DNA of 10,522 bases from Alphaproteobacteria bacterium (GTDB taxonomy: Bacteria > Pseudomonadota > Alphaproteobacteria > Rhizobiales > Aestuariivirgaceae), in contig JAHEJE010000067.1 in assembly GCA_024639035.1 (NCBI GenBank), positions 416 through 10,937 of the forward strand. The letters are read 5' to 3'. Shown here one piece after another: positions 1 to 6,497 of this stretch (position 1 is its first letter; the number at the start of each line of letters is the position of its first letter). The position numbers and the translations under genes are program-made. The notes under the pieces were generated by a model. The model was not told where the DNA came from and made no database searches. It was given only the letters and a program-made list of their open reading frames with translations.

Positions 1-134
1 GTCGGTGCCTGGGCCGAGGCGGGCAGGGTGGCTAGGCAGACCAGGGCGAGTGCGGTGACAGCCAAACCAGCGACGCGCCCTAAGGCGCGTCTGACTGGTC
101 GGGTGTCATGGCTGCCGCATTCGCCCAGCCTCAC
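1..134 (-). CDS. Exported protein, N-terminal fragment (possible Slam/DUF560 outer-membrane protein)
   Basis: This is the 5' end of a minus-strand gene that runs off the left edge; only about 44 codons are visible. The start is GTG at 134-132, and its first base is the last base of the preceding lipoprotein's TAG stop (136-134), a TAGTG overlap typical of translational coupling. A GAGGGG Shine-Dalgarno sequence lies a few bases upstream, inside the lipoprotein's last codons. The reading frame gives a basic N-terminus (R-P-V-R-R), then a hydrophobic stretch G-L-A-V-T-A-L-A-L-V-C-L-A-T-L, then P-A-S-A-Q-A-P. That is a type I signal peptide with an Ala-X-Ala cleavage site near residue 41. No ATG in this region gives an open frame. 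Slam proteins are exported, begin with a signal peptide and are often encoded next to TbpB-like cargo, so Slam is the best guess. The visible part contains no Slam-specific motif, so the family call is positional inference only. Confidence 0.6.
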   Translation of the reverse strand, partial: MRLGECGSHDTRPVRRALGRVAGLAVTALALVCLATLPASAQAP

Positions 135-1474
135 TACTGAGCCCCTCGGAACACACCGCGGATGTTGACATAGCCGCGGCGGTTTTCTTCGTAGGGACTC
201 AAGCCGTCGGAGGGTCCGGGAGCAGTTGCCTCGTTGTAGAAGGCGCCAGCCGTTTCCTCGCCATTCGGTCCGAAGAACGAACCGGCGACATGATTGTTGC
301 CCTGGACGTAGCCCCCGTTGGCCCTCACAGACCCGGTGTAGTCGCTGCCGTTTATACTGGCATTAACCGAGTAGCTGTCGGGGAAGGGGCTGCTGGCCTC
401 GTCGCGATTGTAGATCGTCACATAACCGTTTCCGTCGGCTTTTTCCGCGGGATTTGGCCGCCAGACCTTCCAGACTGTGTCGTTGAACGATCCTCTGACC
501 GTTCCGGCACCAAAGTCAGCGGTAAGGTTCGCGTCGGCCGTTACGCGCCATTCACCGTTGGGGTCGACGGTATCTGCTGTGGTGTTGGATGTCGGGTTGC
601 CGTTTGCATCCAGGACGGGATTGCCGCTTGCATCGAGGATCGGCGAATTATCGTAGGTTGATGTTGGGTCTTGAGCGTCACGGTCGGGGGCGGTTCGGTC
701 GAACGGTACCCAGTTGGCTGTTGTAGCAGTGGCACCCATGCGGCCGGTGTAGGTGGCCGTCGCCGGCAGGTTGGCCGCATTGGTCTTGTTGCCGCCGTAG
801 AACGCTGCGAGATTGTTCTCATCGGGGGTGTTGCCGCCGCGCCATACGCGATACTGGCCAATGTAACTGTGATCGTAGGACCAGACCTGCAGCTCTGCAT
901 CCGCTTCGCCGTCAATGCGGCGGAATTCAGCATAGCTCGCGTTGCTGTTTGCTCCCTTGAGGAGTGAGTGATTTTGAATGTTCGTCGGATCGTAGTTGCG
1001 TGCCGCGTTGCCTCGGTTGGTGCCGGCGGCAAAGAATGGGACGTCGATCGGCTCCGGCCAGGCAAGGCCTCCGCCGGTTGCATCATCAACTGCAACAATG
1101 ACGCCGCTACTGTTTGGTGAAAGTGCAATCAAGCCACCTTCGTCGGGACTTTGACCGGAGGTGTTGAATGCCAAGGCATGATCGCCGGATGACAAGGTCG
1201 TTACGGCGGGATCGCCGGTTCCGGTTGTTCCGCTGTCGCCCGGGCTGAAAGTACTGGAACTGGTTGATGTCGTCCCGCCATCTGTGCCCGTTCCCGTTCC
1301 CGTGCCGGTCCCGGTTCCAGTACCGGTCCCGCCGGTGCCGGTGCCACCGGTTGTGGTGGTTCCGCCGCCGCCTGTGGCGGAGACTGCACTACCGAAATCG
1401 GGGTTGCTGGATTGACAGCCACTGATGGACGCAGCCGCGATGGCCAGACCCGCGACCAGAATGCCCTTACGCAT
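134..1474 (-). CDS. TbpB-like surface lipoprotein with Gly-Thr tether
   Basis: A 446-residue predicted outer-membrane lipoprotein. It starts with a short signal sequence ending in the lipobox I-S-G-C, with the lipidated cysteine at residue 20. Residue 21 is Gln, not the Asp that holds lipoproteins in the inner membrane. Residues 35-66 are almost pure Gly and Thr, with a Gly-Thr dipeptide run at 44-64, and residues 67-90 are Ser/Thr/Gly rich: a long flexible tether. The C-terminal half carries beta-barrel signatures of the transferrin-binding protein B family: Y-T-G-R-M-G (242-247), L-T-A-D-F-G-A-G-T-V-R-G-S-F (317-330) and G-S-F-F-G-P-N-G-E-E-T-A-G-A-F (398-412). Related alphaproteobacterial proteins are annotated as TbpB-like solute-binding proteins; the ligand cannot be read here, and transferrin is unlikely for a free-living bacterium. 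The start is supported by GAGG at 1486-1483, 8 nt upstream. The stop overlaps the next gene's GTG. Confidence 0.8.
   Translation of the reverse strand: MRKGILVAGLAIAAASISGCQSSNPDFGSAVSATGGGGTTTTGGTGTGGTGTGTGTGTGTGTGTDGGTTSTSSSTFSPGDSGTTGTGDPAVTTLSSGDHALAFNTSGQSPDEGGLIALSPNSSGVIVAVDDATGGGLAWPEPIDVPFFAAGTNRGNAARNYDPTNIQNHSLLKGANSNASYAEFRRIDGEADAELQVWSYDHSYIGQYRVWRGGNTPDENNLAAFYGGNKTNAANLPATATYTGRMGATATTANWVPFDRTAPDRDAQDPTSTYDNSPILDASGNPVLDANGNPTSNTTADTVDPNGEWRVTADANLTADFGAGTVRGSFNDTVWKVWRPNPAEKADGNGYVTIYNRDEASSPFPDSYSVNASINGSDYTGSVRANGGYVQGNNHVAGSFFGPNGEETAGAFYNEATAPGPSDGLSPYEENRRGYVNIRGVFRGAQ
1277..1372 (-). repeat. Hexanucleotide repeat encoding the Gly-Thr linker
   Basis: The DNA encoding residues 35-66 of the lipoprotein is a degenerate 6-bp tandem repeat (GGN ACN on the coding strand), most regular at about 1283-1345, where it encodes (Gly-Thr)n. 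Because the unit is six bases, slippage would change tether length by two residues at a time without a frameshift. Confidence 0.75.
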
Positions 1475-1579
1475 AACTGTTGCCTCATTTAACTAACACA
1501 CAAGTGAGGGCAACAATGAAGCGTTAAGGTTAATATTGATTGAAAGGAATTCGCCTTCGATCGTTTTTTCAGCCTGACT

Positions 1580-2425
1580 CTAACGCTCGCCGCGGCGGGT
1601 CATGAAGGCCAGTCTTTCGAACAGGGCAACGTCCTGTTCGTTTTTCAGCAAGGCGCCGTGCAGCGGCGGGATCAGCTTGCGTGGGTCGCGCTCGCGCAGG
1701 GTCTCGGCGGTCACGTCCTCGTTCAGCAACAGCTTGATCCAATCGAGCAGCTCCGAGGTCGACGGCTTCTTCTTCAGGCCGGGCACTTCGCGCATGTCGT
1801 AAAAAATGTTCAGCGCCTCGGACACCATGCGGCTCTTCAGGCCGGGGAAATGGACATCGATGATCGATTGCATGGTCGCGGCATCGGGAAACTTTATGTA
1901 ATGGAAGAAGCAGCGGCGCAGAAAGGCGTCCGGCAGTTCCTTTTCGTTATTCGATGTGATGATGACGATCGGTCGCACCTTGGCCTGGATGGTCTCGCCG
2001 GTCTCGTACACGAAGAATTCCATGCGATCGAGTTCCTGCAGCAGGTCGTTGGGGAACTCGATGTCGGCCTTGTCGATTTCGTCGATCAGCAGGATCGGGC
2101 GCCTGGGCGAGGTGAAGGCCTCCCACAATTTGCCGCGCTTTATGTAATTGGCGATGTCGTGAACCCGCTCGTCGCCGAGCTGGCTGTCGCGCAACCGTGA
2201 GACGGCATCATACTCATAAAGACCCTGCTGGGCCTTGGTGGTCGATTTGACATGCCACTCCAGGAGCGGCGCATCGAGCGCCTTGGAGACTTCATGAGCC
2301 AGCACGGTCTTGCCGGTGCCGGGCTCGCCCTTGACCAGCAGCGGCCGCTCCAGAACGATGGCCGCATTGACCGCGATCTGCAGATCGTCGGTGGCGACGT
2401 AGTCGTTGGTTCCTTCAAATCGCAT
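1580..2425 (-). CDS. MoxR-family AAA+ ATPase
   Basis: A 281-residue AAA+ ATPase of the MoxR group, which act as chaperone-like ATPases usually paired with a VWA-domain protein in metal-cofactor or complex assembly. Visible motifs are Walker A G-E-P-G-T-G-K-T (33-40), Walker B I-L-L-I-D-E-I-D (111-118), sensor 1 I-I-T-S-N-N (155-160) and an Arg pair at 170-171 as the likely arginine finger. The C-terminal P-S-T-S-E-L-L-D-W (221-229) lies in the lid region. The frame stays open 108 codons further upstream, but the start at 2425 is preferred. It has GGGAG at 2436-2432, 6 nt ahead, and the family domain begins there with M-R-F-E-G-T, while the extension looks like translated leader. The expected VWA partner is not the next gene; a lipoprotein gene follows 105 bp downstream. 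The substrate is unknown. Confidence 0.88.
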   Translation of the reverse strand: MRFEGTNDYVATDDLQIAVNAAIVLERPLLVKGEPGTGKTVLAHEVSKALDAPLLEWHVKSTTKAQQGLYEYDAVSRLRDSQLGDERVHDIANYIKRGKLWEAFTSPRRPILLIDEIDKADIEFPNDLLQELDRMEFFVYETGETIQAKVRPIVIITSNNEKELPDAFLRRCFFHYIKFPDAATMQSIIDVHFPGLKSRMVSEALNIFYDMREVPGLKKKPSTSELLDWIKLLLNEDVTAETLRERDPRKLIPPLHGALLKNEQDVALFERLAFMTRRGER

Positions 2426-2478
2426 TGCTTGCTCCCAAAGTCTGGCAGGGTGGCTTTCGAGCCGGTTCGCCGCCTGGC

Positions 2479-2497
2479 AAAAAAACGCCGGACGGCG
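2479..2497 (-). terminator. Terminator-like hairpin in the leader of the MoxR-type gene
   Basis: On the minus strand CGCC-GTCC-GGCG (2497-2486) is followed directly by seven T residues (2485-2479). The stem is only 4 bp with a 4-nt loop, so it is weak, but the T tract is perfect. It ends about 54 nt upstream of the MoxR ATG, so it would act inside that gene's leader or on a short antisense-type transcript. Confidence 0.35.
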
Positions 2498-2711
2498 GGC
2501 GGGCGATGTGTAACCCAAGCAATGCCCATGCGCCAGTAGAATGGAACTCAATTTCAACGGGTGGACCGCTTTGGGGCACATGAAGACCGCCCGATTGCCC
2601 GCAAGCGTTCGCCGGGGAAAATTCGCGAGCGCAAAGAATCCCATTGAAACAACACGATGCCGGCGCCAGGCGATGCTGCCGCTATGGGCAGTGCTCGGCG
2701 GAATTATACTA

Positions 2712-2740
2712 TTGTCGGATCGCGCCGCTGGCGATATATA
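2712..2740 (+). promoter_or_regulatory. Sigma-70-like promoter of dksA
   Basis: TTGTCG (2712-2717) and TATATA (2735-2740) are separated by exactly 17 bp. This fits the housekeeping sigma factor and the alphaproteobacterial preference for a CTATAT-like -10. Transcription would begin near 2747, giving a leader of about 45 nt before the dksA ATG. Confidence 0.55.
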
Positions 2741-2790
2741 GGCGCTCAATCGGCCATTGTAGGTGTTGGTCTGCGATAAGAGGTTTGCAT

Positions 2791-3207
2791 ATGTCTGAAA
2801 CTTTGGAGGCTGACTACAAACCGTCTGCGAAAGAGCCGTTCATGAACGCTCGGCAGAAAGCCTATTTTCGCAACAAGCTGGAAATGTGGAAGGAAGACAT
2901 CCTGCGTGCGAGCAAGGAAACACTTCAAAACCTGCAGGACGCGAACAATCCACTGCCGGATCTGGCCGACCGGGCCTCGACCGAAACCGACCGGGCCCTG
3001 GAACTGCGTACCCGCGACAGACAGCGCAAGCTGATCGCCAAGATCGATGCGGCGCTGAATCGAATCGAAAACGGCACCTATGGCTATTGCGAAGAGACCG
3101 ATGAGCCGATCGGCCTGCGCCGGCTCGATGCCCGGCCGATTGCCACCCTGTCGGTGGAAGCCCAGGAACGCCACGAAAGGCGCGAGCGGGTTTACCGCGA
3201 CGACTGA
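2791..3207 (+). CDS. dksA: RNA polymerase-binding transcription factor DksA
   Basis: A 138-residue DksA/TraR-family protein, which enters the RNA polymerase secondary channel and works with ppGpp on promoters such as those of rRNA. The coiled-coil arms flank a tip with D57-L-A-D60-R-A62, matching the D-x-x-D-x-A motif required for activity. The C-terminal globular part reads Y-G-Y-C-E-E-T-D-E-P-I-G-L-R-R-L-D-A-R-P. Of the four zinc-finger cysteines of E. coli DksA only the first is present (C100); the others are T103, S121 and A124. This single-cysteine form is known in alphaproteobacteria and should fold without zinc. The start at 2791 has AGAGG (2779-2783) 7 nt upstream; an open frame extends to 2644, but the added residues do not resemble the family. 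It converges with the fliO-like gene 93 bp downstream, and no clear terminator is visible between them. Confidence 0.93.
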   Translation: MSETLEADYKPSAKEPFMNARQKAYFRNKLEMWKEDILRASKETLQNLQDANNPLPDLADRASTETDRALELRTRDRQRKLIAKIDAALNRIENGTYGYCEETDEPIGLRRLDARPIATLSVEAQERHERRERVYRDD

Positions 3208-3300
3208 GCGGGCCGAGGACCTGGTCCGAAGACCAATAGTCGCTGACCCATTTTCCGGTGTCAAAAATGACTTGCTTCGGGTGCCTGGATGCCTGTGACG

Positions 3301-3768
3301 TCAGGCCTTGCTTTCATTGTCATCATCGCCGGCTTCCAGCTTCGGTTCGGCGCGCTCGACCGGGCGCAGGTTGGGGGCCCGGTCGCCGAATACGGCAGGC
3401 CGCGGCGCACGGGTCTTCATCGGCGTGACGCTGGCACTTTCCTGAGCGCGCGGCTCTGACAGAAAGTCCGGCTGACGAAGTTCGGTCTCACGGCGCACGG
3501 GGGCTGTCTCCTCAAGACCAATGCCCGGTTCGATGACCAGGTCCTGCGGGCCGCCGATCATGATCAGGTGTTCGACGTCATCGCGCCTGACCAGGACCAG
3601 GCGACGGGCCTTGTCGAGTTCGTGAAATTCCGAGATGCCCAGACGGCTGCCCTGTTTGCCCCTTACTCTCGATCCGATCATCCTGATCATCAGCATCAAC
3701 ACGATCAAGATGCCAACCGCCACAAGCGCGTATATCGCGTAGTCCTGATACTGCTCGAAGATTTCCAT
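3301..3768 (-). CDS. FliO-like membrane protein
   Basis: A 155-residue protein with one membrane segment (about residues 11-31, A-I-Y-A-L-V-A-V-G-I-L-I-V) after a short N-terminus. A small cytoplasmic domain follows, containing A-R-R-L-V-L-V-R-R-D-D-V-E-H-L-I-M-I-G-G (54-73) and then D-L-V-I-E-P. This is the pattern of the FliO domain, in which flagellar export-gate assembly proteins carry a short beta-rich segment after the helix. The tail from about 85 to 155 is charged, proline-rich and probably disordered; it makes the protein longer than enteric FliO (about 100-125 residues). In flagellar clusters fliO sits beside fliP and fliQ, but here it stands alone between dksA and cckA, so a flagellar role is uncertain. 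It is transcribed divergently from cckA, and a weak AGGT ribosome site precedes the ATG. Confidence 0.7.
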   Translation of the reverse strand: MEIFEQYQDYAIYALVAVGILIVLMLMIRMIGSRVRGKQGSRLGISEFHELDKARRLVLVRRDDVEHLIMIGGPQDLVIEPGIGLEETAPVRRETELRQPDFLSEPRAQESASVTPMKTRAPRPAVFGDRAPNLRPVERAEPKLEAGDDDNESKA

Positions 3769-3833
3769 TGCTGACCTGCTATTACTGCCCGCCCTGTCTG
3801 CCGGGCATAAACCTCACGGGCCGTCATTGCAAG

Positions 3834-3849
3834 TTTACCATGAAATAAC
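3834..3849 (+). promoter_or_regulatory. Possible CtrA box between fliO-like gene and cckA
   Basis: TTTA-CCATGAA-ATAAC matches the CtrA consensus TTAA-N7-TTAAC with one mismatch in each half and the correct 7-bp spacing; the left half also reads TTTACCAT against TTAACCAT. It lies 66 bp upstream of the fliO-like ATG and 105 bp upstream of the cckA ATG, so it could serve either promoter. It is degenerate and may be chance. Confidence 0.3.
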
Positions 3850-3914
3850 CGCCGCGTCAGTGCGGCTGTGCGCGGTGGCCGGCAATCCGGGGCTGTAACG
3901 TGGCGCAAATCGCC

Positions 3915-3920
3915 TATACT
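3915..3920 (+). promoter_or_regulatory. Possible -10 element of cckA
   Basis: TATACT at 3915-3920 is a good -10 hexamer 34 bp ahead of the preferred cckA start, but the region 17 bp upstream (around CTGTAA) is a poor -35 box. If used, transcription would start near 3927, upstream of ATG 3955 and downstream of the alternative GTG 3868. That is one reason for preferring the shorter protein. A GANTC methylation-type site (GATTC, 3928-3932) lies directly after it. Confidence 0.3.
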
Positions 3921-3954
3921 CGGCGGTGATTCGCAGCGGCAAGCGGAACTGGGC

Positions 3955-6492
3955 ATGAGCGAAGCCTCTCTTACGGAAAACCACAAGGGCGCGACATCGC
4001 AAACCGGCATTTCGCAGGGCCGGCCGGTGCTCGCCTTCGGGCTGGCGACGGTTCTGGCCGTCGTGGTGGTCGCCATCGGGGTGCGGATGCAGGGTCAGTG
4101 GCCGCTGACCATGATCGCCATCCTTGGGCTGTTGGCGTTTCTTGGACTGCTATCGGCGTTCGGCACGCTGGCCGGCTTCGTCCACTTCGGCCGCCTGCCC
4201 AAGCAGCGGGCCTTCTTCGACGGCCTGATGGATGCCGTCGGCGATTGCTGCGCGGTGAGCGATGCGCGCGGCCGGGTGGTGTTTGCCAATGAGGCCTATC
4301 GCGCGCTGCTCGGGGAGACCCGGCCGGGACGGCTGACCGGCATCGAGAACCTGTATACCGGCTATCCAGATGTCTCCGAACGGGTCTATCGCCTGGCGCA
4401 AGCGGCGCGCGACGGGGCGGCGCTGAGCGAGGAGTTCCGGCTTGAGGCCGGCTCGGCGGCGGCCGGTGCCCATGGCGACCAGCCGACCTGGATGCGGTGC
4501 AGCGTTTCGCCGGTGAGCACGTCGGTCGGCCAGCGCTTCACCCTGTGGCGCCTGCAGGACATCACTGTCGACCGGGCGCAGCAGGAAGGCGCCTTTGCCA
4601 GCCTGCAATTCATCATCAACTATCTCGATCATGCCCCGGCCGGGTTTTTCTCAACCAACAAGAATGGCCAGATCGTTTACCTCAACGCGACGCTGGCCGA
4701 CTGGCTTGAGATCGATCTGCTGCAGACCTCGGACGGCTCGTTGAAACTCGACGATCTTCTCGATGAAGACGACGTCCAGATGCTGCTGGCGATCGCGCCG
4801 GAGCCGGGCGGCAGGCGTACCGAAGTGTTCGATCTGTCGATGCGGTCGAAATCCGGTCAGCCGGTACCGGTGCGTATCGTTCACCGCACGGACTTCGATC
4901 ATGCCGGCTCAGAGCAGCCGTCGCGCTCGCTGGTGCTGGACATGCGTGGCGCCGGCACGGGTGAAGACATCGCCAACGCAGCCGATCAACAGCTCAACCG
5001 GCTGATCAATGCCGCTCCCATCGGAATTGCGAAAATTTCCCCGGATGGAGAAATAGAGACGGCAAACAGCGTGTTCGTCGGCTTGTGCAGCGACGTGAAG
5101 CGTGGCGCACGGCTCGAGAACGCCATCCGCTCAGAACAGCGTGCGGAGTTTTCCCATTGGATCGGCAAGGCGTTGGCGGGAGCGGACTGCGACGATTCCA
5201 TCAACGTCACCTTCACCGGCAGTGAAAATGTCAGCGGTGAGCTGATACTGAGCCGTGGTGGGCAGGGCGAGGCGAACGAGGACGGGCTCACGGTGTTTGC
5301 CATCGACACCACCAAGCACAATTCGCTTGAGGTGCAACTGGCGCAGAGCCAGAAGATGCAGGCGGTGGGCCAGCTCGCCGGCGGTGTCGCCCACGATTTC
5401 AACAACGTGCTGACCGCGATCATCGGGTTTTCCGACCTGCTGCTGGCCAAGCACCGGCCGACCGATCCGTCGTTCGCCGACATCATGAACATCAAGCAGA
5501 ACGCCAACCGGGCGGCCAATCTGGTGCGCCAGCTGCTGGCGTTCTCGCGGCGCCAGACATTGCGCCCGGAGGTCCTGTCGCTGACCGATGTGCTGTCGGA
5601 TCTCGGCAACCTGCTGGGCCGGTTGCTGGGTGAGAAGATCGAACTCAAGGTCGTGCACGGACGCGGTGTCGGGCTGGTCAAGGTCGACGTCAACCAGTTC
5701 GAGCAGGTGATCATCAATCTTGCCGTCAATGCCCGCGATGCGATGCCGGAGGGCGGTGTGTTGAGCGTATCGACGGCCAATGTCGCGCCCGAGCAGTCGC
5801 GCACCGTCAAGCCGGGCCTGATGCCCGAGGGTGAGTATGTGCTGTGCGAGGTTCGCGACACCGGTACCGGCATGCCGCAGGACGTGGTCGACAAGATCTA
5901 CGAACCGTTCTTTTCCACCAAGGAGGTCGGCAAGGGCACCGGTCTCGGCCTGTCGACGGTGTACGGCATCATTAAGCAGACCGGAGGTTTCATCTTCTGC
6001 GACAGCGTGCTGGGGCAGGGCACGACGTTTCGTATCTACCTGCCGCGCCATGCCGAGACCGCTGCCGACGGCGCTGAAAAAACAGCGACCCAGGCGCCGG
6101 AAGAAAAGCGGGCCGATCTCACTGGTCATGGCACGATCCTGCTGGTCGAAGACGAAGATGCGGTGCGCTCGTTCGCGTCGCGGGCGCTCGAATCGCGCGG
6201 CTATACCGTTCTCGAAGCCGACAGCGGCGAACGGGCTCTGGAAATCGTCGAGGAACACGACGGCGGTTTCGACCTGGTGCTGTCCGATGTCGTGATGCCG
6301 GAGATGGACGGGCCGTCACTGCTGAAGGAGCTGCGAAAGCGCGGCATTTCGACGAAGGTGGTTTTCATCTCCGGTTATGCCGAGGATGCGTTCGAGAAGA
6401 ACCTGGAGGGCCAGGAGGATTTCGCATTCCTGCCCAAGCCGTTCTCGCTCAAGCAGCTTGCCGGCGCGGTGAAATCGGCGATAGAGGGATAG
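3955..6492 (+). CDS. cckA: Cell-cycle hybrid histidine kinase CckA
   Basis: An 845-residue membrane-bound hybrid kinase that phosphorylates, through ChpT, the cell-cycle regulators CtrA and CpdR. Two N-terminal helices (about 24-43 and 51-75) are separated by a very short loop. Three PAS-like regions follow (about 87-206, 216-331 and 347-456). The HisKA motif is G-Q-L-A-G-G-V-A-H-D-F-N-N-V-L with phospho-accepting H480. The ATPase domain has N-box N-L-A-V-N-A-R-D-A-M (588-597), G1 D-T-G-T-G-M (635-640), F box E-P-F-F-S-T-K (650-656) and G2 G-K-G-T-G-L-G-L (659-666). The C-terminal receiver (about 726-844) has D778 in L-S-D-V-V-M-P-E-M-D-G and the conserved K828 in K-P-F. All catalytic residues are intact, so kinase and phosphatase activity are both expected. 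The start is chosen at ATG 3955; an in-frame GTG at 3868 would add 29 residues without family character. The amidase gene follows within 5 bp. Confidence 0.93.
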   Translation: MSEASLTENHKGATSQTGISQGRPVLAFGLATVLAVVVVAIGVRMQGQWPLTMIAILGLLAFLGLLSAFGTLAGFVHFGRLPKQRAFFDGLMDAVGDCCAVSDARGRVVFANEAYRALLGETRPGRLTGIENLYTGYPDVSERVYRLAQAARDGAALSEEFRLEAGSAAAGAHGDQPTWMRCSVSPVSTSVGQRFTLWRLQDITVDRAQQEGAFASLQFIINYLDHAPAGFFSTNKNGQIVYLNATLADWLEIDLLQTSDGSLKLDDLLDEDDVQMLLAIAPEPGGRRTEVFDLSMRSKSGQPVPVRIVHRTDFDHAGSEQPSRSLVLDMRGAGTGEDIANAADQQLNRLINAAPIGIAKISPDGEIETANSVFVGLCSDVKRGARLENAIRSEQRAEFSHWIGKALAGADCDDSINVTFTGSENVSGELILSRGGQGEANEDGLTVFAIDTTKHNSLEVQLAQSQKMQAVGQLAGGVAHDFNNVLTAIIGFSDLLLAKHRPTDPSFADIMNIKQNANRAANLVRQLLAFSRRQTLRPEVLSLTDVLSDLGNLLGRLLGEKIELKVVHGRGVGLVKVDVNQFEQVIINLAVNARDAMPEGGVLSVSTANVAPEQSRTVKPGLMPEGEYVLCEVRDTGTGMPQDVVDKIYEPFFSTKEVGKGTGLGLSTVYGIIKQTGGFIFCDSVLGQGTTFRIYLPRHAETAADGAEKTATQAPEEKRADLTGHGTILLVEDEDAVRSFASRALESRGYTVLEADSGERALEIVEEHDGGFDLVLSDVVMPEMDGPSLLKELRKRGISTKVVFISGYAEDAFEKNLEGQEDFAFLPKPFSLKQLAGAVKSAIEG

Positions 6493-6497
6493 CGGAT

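Larger units (their letters stand above)
2426..2790. other. Divergent intergenic region between the moxR-type gene and dksA
   Basis: This 365-bp stretch separates two divergent genes and has no convincing coding sequence. It holds the Shine-Dalgarno of the MoxR-type gene (2436-2432), a terminator-like hairpin with a T7 tract on the minus strand (2497-2479), and a sigma-70-like dksA promoter (2712-2740). A second A/T-rich TATACT at 2705-2710 lacks a matching -35 box. I could not assign a promoter for the minus-strand gene. Confidence 0.7.

Noticed and set aside
1524..1533. TTAAGGTTAA in front of the TbpB-like gene as a CtrA site
   Set aside because: The half-sites are 2 bp apart, not 7, so they do not fit the CtrA consensus.
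2541..2741. A 66-codon plus-strand frame ending in a hydrophobic stretch upstream of dksA
   Set aside because: There is no Shine-Dalgarno before its ATG, and it overlaps the dksA promoter; the hydrophobic part alone is not enough.
3208..3300. Terminator between the convergent dksA and fliO-like genes
   Set aside because: Only a GGACC/GGTCC palindrome with no loop room and a GTCA-AAAA-TGAC mini-hairpin are visible, neither with a T tract on the proper side.
4986..6258. Long minus-strand frames (302 and 375 codons) opposite cckA
   Set aside because: They overlap each other and the highly conserved kinase domains of CckA; the composition is that of reverse-complement shadow frames.
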